From SHAN690 sp041391765 (GTDB taxonomy: Bacteria > Bacteroidota > Bacteroidia > Flavobacteriales_G > Salibacteraceae), in contig JAWKNJ010000021.1 of the NCBI GenBank assembly GCA_041391765.1, positions 46,689 through 110,688 of the forward strand: a stretch of DNA of 64,000 nucleotides. The letters run 5' to 3'. The position numbers and the translations under genes were made by a program. Shown here piece by piece: positions 58,251-64,000 of the stretch; within the stretch, counting starts at the first letter, position 1; each line of letters opens with the position of its first letter. The notes beneath the pieces are model-generated. The model was not told where the DNA came from. It saw only the letters and a list, made by a program, of their open reading frames with translations, and made no database searches.

Positions 58251-59484
58251 GTGTAATCACCGTGATTTCGGGCAAGATACCCAACCTGCCTGGATATCCA
58301 ATGTAACCGAAGCCTCGGTTGACGTATAGAAATCTTCCATTCTCCTCATATAAGTCTGCCCATTCCGGATAGAAATATTTAACCGGGCTCCACTTAATTT
58401 GACCCACTTCAATGCCAAACTGCATGCCGTGTGTGTGACCAGAGAACATGACATCCACATTATCATACTTTGGTAAAACTTCACCCTTCCAGTGACTTGG
58501 ATCATGTGACAACAGCAGCTTGACCTCCGTGTCATCGGCTCCAATGAGAGCTTTGTTCAAATCCCCGTACTTAGGAAACCGTCCTCTGCCTCCCCAGTTC
58601 TGTACTCCCACAACCGATATAGACTCCCCATCTACCGTGATCTTCCGATTCTCATCAATCAACAAATCCCAACCCATTTGACGCTGGGTATCCATCAATG
58701 CTCGAAGGTTTCTCCGCTTGTCTTCCGCTGAGTTCCAAGGAACATAGTCGCCATAATCGTGATTTCCAAGGACGCTGAAAACTCCAAGGTCGGCTTTAAG
58801 TGTCGAAAAAATTTCCGTCCAGCCATTAAGTTCAGTGGCTTCATTATTCACCAAATCCCCGGTAAAGAAAATGGCGTCTGATTTTTGCTCATTCACCAAC
58901 TCAATGCCACGTTTGACGGCACTTTTCGACCAAAATGAGCCACAATGAATATCAGATATCTGAGTGATGGTGAGTCCATCAAACGTTCTGGGAAGATTAG
59001 GTAGTTTGATTACACGATTCTCTACTCTATAGTCGTGAGCACCGCTAACAACACCCCAGCCCATAGCCAACAGCGGAACCGCTGCCGTTACTGTGCCGGC
59101 TTGCGTCAAGAATTCACTCCTCGAAATTGGTTCTTCCCCAAGGCCATGCGGTTGCGGATTCAATTTCGCCCAAATATATCGGGCAACGCGAATAAGGTCA
59201 TCAATTACTAACCATAGTGCGAATAGCAACTTACCCAAAATGTTCGCCACACCGATCGTGGCCATAATGGTCAGTAGCTTTCGTCCAATCGGGTGGTGTG
59301 ACATTGGTTCGAATAAAGAGAACCCGATTATGGTGACTATTGTGAGTCCCCAGAAAATGGATTTAATAATTCTCTGTCCAACCAGCGGCAGCGGGCCTAT
59401 AGCCACTTTCAAACCCTGATAGGCATAAAGATCAATTCCCAGAAGTATGATGGATACGATCAAAAAGACAATTCCGCGATGCAT
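58237..59484 (-). CDS. Membrane-anchored metallophosphoesterase
   Basis: From ATG 59484 the 415-residue protein has three to four membrane helices (about residues 1-105) and then a calcineurin-like phosphoesterase domain: SDIHCGSFW (DxH), FFTGDLVNN (GDxxN), VLGNHDYGDY (GNHD), LLSHDPSHW (H) and FSGHTHGMQFG (GHxH). These give a full dinuclear metal site. A frame starting at 59601 would cross the tRNA and its terminator, so the later start is right. Family members act on phospho-lipids or nucleotides; the substrate is unknown. Confidence 0.92.
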   Translation of the reverse strand: MHRGIVFLIVSIILLGIDLYAYQGLKVAIGPLPLVGQRIIKSIFWGLTIVTIIGFSLFEPMSHHPIGRKLLTIMATIGVANILGKLLFALWLVIDDLIRVARYIWAKLNPQPHGLGEEPISRSEFLTQAGTVTAAVPLLAMGWGVVSGAHDYRVENRVIKLPNLPRTFDGLTITQISDIHCGSFWSKSAVKRGIELVNEQKSDAIFFTGDLVNNEATELNGWTEIFSTLKADLGVFSVLGNHDYGDYVPWNSAEDKRRNLRALMDTQRQMGWDLLIDENRKITVDGESISVVGVQNWGGRGRFPKYGDLNKALIGADDTEVKLLLSHDPSHWKGEVLPKYDNVDVMFSGHTHGMQFGIEVGQIKWSPVKYFYPEWADLYEENGRFLYVNRGFGYIGYPGRLGILPEITVITLKSA

Positions 59485-59501
59485 GGGACGAATGAAATGA
59501 A

Positions 59502-59527
59502 AAAACCCCGAGGAATTTCGGGGTTTT
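59502..59527 (-). terminator. Terminator downstream of tRNA-Cys
   Basis: AAAACCCCGA pairs with TCGGGGTTTT around GGAATT. Read on the minus strand it follows the tRNA gene and is followed by a T run, so it ends tRNA-Cys transcription just before the metallophosphoesterase start. Confidence 0.9.
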
Positions 59528-59544
59528 GATTTTTGGTCTTTTAG

Positions 59545-59615
59545 AGGTCTCGAGCGGATTCGAACCGCTGTAGATGGTTTTGCAGACCACTGCCTAGCCA
59601 CTCGGCCACGAGACC
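59545..59615 (-). tRNA. tRNA-Cys (anticodon GCA)
   Basis: The minus strand folds into a full cloverleaf of 71 bases. The acceptor arms GGTCTCG and CGAGACC match exactly. The anticodon stem is GTGGT/ACCAT with loop CTGCAAA (anticodon GCA), and the T arm is AGCGG-TTCGAAT-CCGCT. Position 73 is U, the cysteine identity base. CCA is not encoded. A terminator follows. Confidence 0.97.
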
Positions 59616-59653
59616 ATTAAGGGCGGCAAAAGTAACTATTTATTTATGCGAAT

Positions 59654-60025
59654 TTAGATTGTATGAATTACAGAAACAGAGGACAATTCGTAACCCACGG
59701 GTGGCTGTATTTTTCGCACGGCAACTCTTATGGAACCAACAACCCCAAGATTGGCCCGAATGCTATTACCAATGTTCACCGCAACGGTTTCTATCAAGTC
59801 GCATCGGTTATTCATTTCTGTCTGAACCAAACCCATAATTCGAACATAATCTATAGCTTGCTCAAGGTTATCCGAACCAGCTGCTTTGGTAATATCTGCT
59901 TCAATTTGAACATCCACTTCGAACGGCCCTCCAACCCTTCTTTCTTCGGGATGGCAGCCGTGAAATGCGTGAAACTTGAGTCCCTTTACTTCAATTGTTG
60001 CCACTGCCCAGCTTTTGTAGCCCAA
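59654..60025 (-). CDS. folB: Dihydroneopterin aldolase
   Basis: FolB splits 7,8-dihydroneopterin in folate synthesis. The protein (123 residues from ATG 60025; 116 from GTG 60004) has ATIEVKGLKFHAFHGCHPEERRVGGPFEVDVQIEAD with the FHGC-type N-terminus, YVRIMGLVQTEM and the catalytic Lys region VAVRKIQPPVG. The gene overlaps the end of gltX by 14-35 bases depending on start. It is likely co-transcribed with gltX. Confidence 0.93.
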   Translation of the reverse strand: MGYKSWAVATIEVKGLKFHAFHGCHPEERRVGGPFEVDVQIEADITKAAGSDNLEQAIDYVRIMGLVQTEMNNRCDLIETVAVNIGNSIRANLGVVGSIRVAVRKIQPPVGYELSSVSVIHTI

Positions 60026-61520
60026 TTCTCATGCGCTCAAGACTCTCCTCTTTTCCGAGAAACGCCATAACATCGAATACACCCGGACCGGCACCAACGC
60101 CAGTCATCAACAAGCGCAACAGAGGCATAACTGCGCCCATTCCAAGTCCATTGCTCTCCAGAAACATATTGAATGATTGCTGCAACACTTGAGGATCGAA
60201 CTCTTTTCCCTCAAAGTCTGTGATCAACTTTGTCACTATCCCCGGTGCTTTATCATTCCACTTCTTTTCAATGAGTTTTTCATCATAAGAAGCTGGCGGT
60301 TCAAGCAAGTATCGACCTTCGAGCATGTCACCAGCGAATGTTGCCCGTTCCTTCATTAGGTTTATGAAACCCGGAAGTTTGTTTTCTGGAATACTTAACC
60401 CTTCCTTTTCCAAAAGCGGTCTTAGTTGATTAGCCAACTGCTCGGTCGGCTGCACACGTAAGTATTGTTGATTGTACCACCGTGTTTTATCAGCATCAAA
60501 CTTTGACCCTGACTTACCAACTCTTTGCAGAGAAAATGCCTGAATCAACTCGTCCATATTGAACAGTTCTTGCTCGGTTCCCGGATTCCAACCAAGGAAT
60601 GCCAGCATGTTGATGAATGCCTCTGGATAATACCCGTTTTCACGATAACTGGATGACTTTTCTCCAGTTTCAGGATCAATCCACTCCAATGGAAAAACCG
60701 GGAACCCAAGACGATCACCATCTCTTTTGCTCAGCTTTCCATTTCCATCAGGTCTAAGGATGAGTGGTAGGTGGGCAAACTGCGGCCGAGATTCTTCCCA
60801 ACCCAAAAACCTGTATAACAACACATGGAGTGGGGCAGAGGGGAGCCATTCTTCACCTCTAATAACATGGGTGATTTGCATCAAATGATCATCCACAATG
60901 TTCGCCAGATGATACGTGGGCATTCCGTCTGACTTGAACACGACTTTATCATCCAATGAATTGGTGTTTACCTGAACCCAACCACGAATGATATCATTAA
61001 ACCGAAGCTCTTCGTTTCTGGGCACTTTAACCCGAATTGTATAAGGCTCACCAGCATCTAACCGGGCCTTTACCTCATCTGCCGACAGCGTGAGCGAATT
61101 TTTCATCGTCATGCGAACCGCAGCGTTGTATTGTGGATTCGGAACCTTAGCCCGCTTCAACCGCTCGCGCATTTCCTCAAGTTCCTCTGTGGTATCGAAT
61201 GCATAGTATGCATGACCAGTTTCAATCAATTGATCGGCATACTGACGATACATCGGCTTTCGCTCAGATTGTCTATACGGTCCAAATGGACCTCCCTTCC
61301 AAGGATCCTCAACGGCTTCCATTCCTACCCAAGCCAATGATTCTCGAATGTAGTCCTCTGCTCCGGGCACGAAACGACCCTGATCGGTATCCTCAATTCT
61401 CAGCAAAAAATCTCCACCCTGCTGCTTTGCAAAAAGGTAATTAAACAATGCCGTCCGCACACCCCCCATGTGAAGCGGCCCTGTTGGGCTTGGCGCAAAC
61501 CTGACTCGTACTTTTGTCAC
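59991..61520 (-). CDS. gltX: Glutamate--tRNA ligase
   Basis: GltX charges tRNA-Glu (and possibly tRNA-Gln, later fixed by GatCAB). From GTG 61520 the product is 509 residues, with VRFAPSPTGPLHMGG (HIGH-like), LPLILRPDGNGKLSKRDGDRLGF (KMSKS-like LSKR) and an anticodon-binding C-terminus. A longer frame starts at ATG 61574, but a full promoter lies at 61545-61574, inside that extension, so the GTG is preferred. folB overlaps its end. Confidence 0.96.
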   Translation of the reverse strand: MTKVRVRFAPSPTGPLHMGGVRTALFNYLFAKQQGGDFLLRIEDTDQGRFVPGAEDYIRESLAWVGMEAVEDPWKGGPFGPYRQSERKPMYRQYADQLIETGHAYYAFDTTEELEEMRERLKRAKVPNPQYNAAVRMTMKNSLTLSADEVKARLDAGEPYTIRVKVPRNEELRFNDIIRGWVQVNTNSLDDKVVFKSDGMPTYHLANIVDDHLMQITHVIRGEEWLPSAPLHVLLYRFLGWEESRPQFAHLPLILRPDGNGKLSKRDGDRLGFPVFPLEWIDPETGEKSSSYRENGYYPEAFINMLAFLGWNPGTEQELFNMDELIQAFSLQRVGKSGSKFDADKTRWYNQQYLRVQPTEQLANQLRPLLEKEGLSIPENKLPGFINLMKERATFAGDMLEGRYLLEPPASYDEKLIEKKWNDKAPGIVTKLITDFEGKEFDPQVLQQSFNMFLESNGLGMGAVMPLLRLLMTGVGAGPGVFDVMAFLGKEESLERMRIGLQKLGSGNN

Positions 61521-61544
61521 TCTAACTTGATTTGAAAAAGGCCG

Positions 61545-61574
61545 CAAAGATACACGCACACTGCCGGTAAACAA
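61545..61574 (-). promoter_or_regulatory. Bacteroidota-type promoter of gltX
   Basis: On the minus strand TTG (61574-61572) precedes TATCTTTG (61552-61545) by 19 bases. The GTG at 61520 follows after 24 bases. This resets the gltX start, since the upstream ATG overlaps the -33 element. Confidence 0.7.
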
Positions 61575-61630
61575 TTCAAGTTAAATCCATCCGTTAACCT
61601 CGATTAACAGCGAAGCCATGAATCGGATAA

Positions 61631-61638
61631 TATCTTTG
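61631..61638 (+). promoter_or_regulatory. -7 element (TATCTTTG) of the DUF4175-like gene
   Basis: TATCTTTG fits TAnnTTTG, eight bases before the ATG at 61647. No TTG was found 19-21 bases upstream. Confidence 0.45.
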
Positions 61639-61646
61639 ATCATTAT

Positions 61647-64000
61647 ATGAGCAATCTCGATCAACTCAGGCAAAACCTTGAAGGATATGTCAGGCGTTTT
61701 TACCTGAACCAATTTTTGAAAGGACTTGTTCTTTCGTTAATCATGCTCTGTTCAGCTTGGTTGTTTATAGCGATCTTGGAATATTTCGGCAACTTCACGG
61801 AGTCGACACGGGCATTTCTATTCTATTCGTTTCTGGCCCTTGGTGCATCGCTCATTGTCTTTAGGATTGCCAAGCCAATGGCTCAAATGAACGGGCTCTT
61901 AAGCCGGAAAAACTTTAGTGAAGCGGCTCGAGAAATTGGCGGATCACTTGAGACTGTTGAAGACAAGCTGATTAATACACTCGCGCTACAGGCAATGGGG
62001 GATGCCAGTCCACTTCTTCTTGCAAGCCTCAATCAGAAGGCAGCCGATCTGAATCGTTTCGATTTTGCAATGATTATCAACATTAGAGAAGTGACCTCCC
62101 TTCTTAAATACCTGATAATTCCCGCATTCGTGTTTATCACATTGTCCGTTTGGAATCCAGCTATTATCAACGATAGTTCGCTTCGAGTTATTGAATACAA
62201 CCGATCGTTTGCGCCACCTGCGCCTTTCACATTTCGTGTTGAAAACGGCTCTCTGAATGTAGCTGAAGGAGTAGACTTTATTCTTCACGTTCAAACAAGC
62301 GGTAATCAACTGCCAGAGCATGTTTTCATTGATTTGGAAGATGATAAGATTCGGATGAAGAAGTTGAGCTCTGACCGGTTCGAATACACGTTTCAAAATG
62401 TCCGGTCAAACATTGAATTCGAGCTGAACGCTGCGGGAATCACGTCTGAAGCTATGCTAATCAGCGTGTTGCCACTTCCGAAGTTGCTGAGAAGTCGCGC
62501 ATTTGTTGACTACCCTGAATATACCGGTTTGAAAGATGAAGAACTCCTGAATCGAAACCAATTCAAAGTGCCTGAAGGCTCAAAGATCAGTTGGTCCTTT
62601 GATTTGAAGAATGTGGATCAAGCAATGGTATTTGATCCTGGCTCCGCGGCTATGACAGAATTGCGAATGTCTGATGGGTTGTTTTTTCATGACCTAAGCA
62701 TCAATGAAAGCCAAGAGCTCACTCTTGCCATGAAAAACGGAAATGGGTTGACCGACTCCTCTTTGATCAGGCTGACCTCTATTCCAGATGACTTTCCTGA
62801 TATCGATGCCAAAGAGATGTTTGATTCAACCTTCACTGAAGTCAAGTATTTCTCAGGCGAGATATCCGATGATTACGGGTTCCGCAAGCTCGTGTTTAAC
62901 GCGAATATCCTTGATAAACAAGGGGTTGCAAAAACGATAGTGGATCCAATTGATATCACACCTAATACTGTCAAGCAACAATTCAACTTCATATTCAATT
63001 TGAATAATCTCGAACTTCAGCTGGGTCAAAGCATCGAATACTTCTTCGAAGTCTGGGACAATGACGAAGTAAATGGATCTAAATCAGCACGCTCTGCCAT
63101 TTGGGAATACAAGGTCCCATCATTGGAAGAACTATCAGTCAAGGGCTCACAACAAGCCGAAAAATCCAAGTCATCCATGGAAAATGAGCTTAGTGAGCTT
63201 GAAAAGATGGACATGGATCTTGAACAACTTCGGAAGGAGCTCTTGCAAAAGAAAAGGCCCGATTGGCAGGATCAGGAAAAGCTAAAAGAGATGCTCGAAA
63301 AGCAACGGAAAATGATGGAAAAGCTTGAGCGAAAATCGGAGGAACAACGCAGACAAAACGAGCTCAATAATCGTTTTATGGAGTATTCCGATGAACTCAT
63401 AGAAAAGCAGGAGCAAATCCAAGAAATGTTTGAAAACCTCTTCGATGAGGAATACAAGCAGAAGTATCAGGAAATGCAAGAGCTCATGGAAAAGATGATG
63501 AATAAAGATCAGCTTTTGGACAAGGTTGATCAAATGAAATTGGACAATGAACAACTTGAAAAGGAACTCGATAGAACACTTGAGTTGTTCAAGCAGCTTG
63601 AATTTGAACAAAAGCTGGAAGAAACCATCCAGAAAACAGACGCCCTCTCGCAAAAGCAAGAGGAGCTTAAGGAAAAGACTGGTGAAAAAAATGCTGACTC
63701 AGAGAAATTGATGGATGAACAGAGCAAGCTTCAGAAGGAAACGGAGCAGCTAAAAAAAGATCTTGAAAAACTTGAGGAGTTAAACCAGGCATTGGAAGAC
63801 CCTATGGACATTCCCGATGTTAGCCAGGACGCTCAGGATGCATCTGAAAGCATGCAAAAGGCAGGGGAGGAGTTGCAGAAAAAAAATAAAAACAAGTCAC
63901 AGCAGCAGCAGGATCAAGCTAAAGATGCCTTAGACAAGGCGAGTAAATCGCTCAGTCAGGCGCAACAGGATCAGAATGAAGAGCAGCATCAGGAGGACTT
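61647..64000 (+). CDS. DUF4175 family membrane protein, 3' end outside window
   Basis: The first 784 residues are visible. Two membrane helices near the start (about 25-45 and 53-70) and a third around 150 (YLIIPAFVFITLSVW) anchor the protein. A beta-rich periplasmic part (about 180-480) follows, and then a long charged coiled coil from about 500 (ELEKMDMDLEQLRKELL...KLKEMLEKQRKMMEKLERKSEEQ) very rich in Glu, Lys, Met and Gln. This order matches DUF4175 proteins of Bacteroidota, whose function is unknown. The gene continues past 64000, so the C-terminus is not seen. Confidence 0.85.
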   Translation, partial: MSNLDQLRQNLEGYVRRFYLNQFLKGLVLSLIMLCSAWLFIAILEYFGNFTESTRAFLFYSFLALGASLIVFRIAKPMAQMNGLLSRKNFSEAAREIGGSLETVEDKLINTLALQAMGDASPLLLASLNQKAADLNRFDFAMIINIREVTSLLKYLIIPAFVFITLSVWNPAIINDSSLRVIEYNRSFAPPAPFTFRVENGSLNVAEGVDFILHVQTSGNQLPEHVFIDLEDDKIRMKKLSSDRFEYTFQNVRSNIEFELNAAGITSEAMLISVLPLPKLLRSRAFVDYPEYTGLKDEELLNRNQFKVPEGSKISWSFDLKNVDQAMVFDPGSAAMTELRMSDGLFFHDLSINESQELTLAMKNGNGLTDSSLIRLTSIPDDFPDIDAKEMFDSTFTEVKYFSGEISDDYGFRKLVFNANILDKQGVAKTIVDPIDITPNTVKQQFNFIFNLNNLELQLGQSIEYFFEVWDNDEVNGSKSARSAIWEYKVPSLEELSVKGSQQAEKSKSSMENELSELEKMDMDLEQLRKELLQKKRPDWQDQEKLKEMLEKQRKMMEKLERKSEEQRRQNELNNRFMEYSDELIEKQEQIQEMFENLFDEEYKQKYQEMQELMEKMMNKDQLLDKVDQMKLDNEQLEKELDRTLELFKQLEFEQKLEETIQKTDALSQKQEELKEKTGEKNADSEKLMDEQSKLQKETEQLKKDLEKLEELNQALEDPMDIPDVSQDAQDASESMQKAGEELQKKNKNKSQQQQDQAKDALDKASKSLSQAQQDQNEEQHQED

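Noticed and set aside
58237..59601. Longer reading frame of the metallophosphoesterase starting at 59601
   Set aside because: It would run through tRNA-Cys and its terminator; the ATG at 59484 gives the membrane-helix start expected.
61521..61574. gltX start at ATG 61574
   Set aside because: A TTG-N19-TATCTTTG promoter lies within these bases; the GTG at 61520 matches the family start.
61986..62396. 136-codon minus-strand frame inside the DUF4175 gene
   Set aside because: Shadow of a long real gene on the other strand; its composition shows no membrane or domain pattern.
63282..63659. Leu/Phe-rich frame of 125 codons on the minus strand
   Set aside because: It is the antisense of the Glu/Lys-rich coiled coil of the DUF4175 protein, where such frames arise from codon bias.

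Overview
The window looks like chromosomal DNA of a Bacteroidota bacterium, most likely of the Flavobacteriia. Four observations support this. Several secreted proteins carry C-terminal type IX secretion (T9SS) sorting domains. Bacteroidota -7 promoter elements (TAnnTTTG) recur just upstream of start codons. The neighbourhood panC / short GT5 domain / DUF4270 / glmS is one I know from Flavobacteria. TonB-dependent receptors with CarboxypepD_reg-like N-termini, DUF6089, DUF3109 and DUF4175 proteins are also present. TTG and GTG starts are common. One tRNA (Cys) is visible; there are no rRNAs, no CRISPR array, and no complete insertion sequence or prophage.

Layout. 0-6.7 kb: a minus-strand panC-cysH-epimerase run, the last gene leaving the window, divergent from a plus-strand run of GT5-like protein, DUF4270 lipoprotein, glmS and a cupin. 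6.7-11.4 kb (minus): a heme/hemoglobin-type TonB receptor, a small membrane protein and glyS. 11.5-17.3 kb (plus): an AT-rich Fic protein with a possible autoregulatory operator, a DUF3109 protein, and nrdB-nrdA ending at a strong terminator. 17.3-24.7 kb is the accessory stretch: a gene broken by three small shifts, a frameshifted OmpA-domain gene, two modular inverted-repeat elements, a 31-nt direct repeat, a RelE/ParE-type toxin-antitoxin pair, two YdeI-related proteins, a lipoprotein, an SRPBCC protein, a large T9SS beta-propeller protein and a truncated acetyltransferase.

24.7-29 kb (minus): a TonB receptor followed by a LytS/LytTR-type two-component system. 29.3-32.1 kb: hemA and a hemC-hemD fusion. 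32.2-36.5 kb: two convergent T9SS proteins around a bidirectional terminator. 36.6-47.9 kb is mostly housekeeping (tadA, bacilliredoxin, gatC, acyltransferase, trpS, hflX, a tail-specific protease) plus an amidohydrolase pair in which only one of three modules keeps metal ligands. 48-51.8 kb: a T9SS subtilase gene interrupted by a dense patch of frameshifts. 51.8-58.3 kb: small secreted proteins, an ECF sigma factor overlapping a membrane-anchored beta-barrel protein, a DUF6089 protein with a very basic tail, and a TPR hybrid histidine kinase. 58.2-64 kb: a metallophosphoesterase, tRNA-Cys, folB, gltX and the start of a DUF4175 protein that leaves the window.

The housekeeping genes cover NAD/CoA and amino-sugar precursors, deoxynucleotides, tetrapyrroles, folate and tRNA charging. 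Envelope traffic (TonB receptors, T9SS cargo, proteolysis, signal transduction) forms the second theme. I did not find an unmistakable new defence or biosynthetic system. The most unusual items are the modular repeats at 19.1 kb, the sigma-factor/trans-envelope barrel pair, the receptor-coupled two-component operon, the recurrent promoters that predict leaderless mRNAs, and the frameshift clusters, which may be assembly errors.
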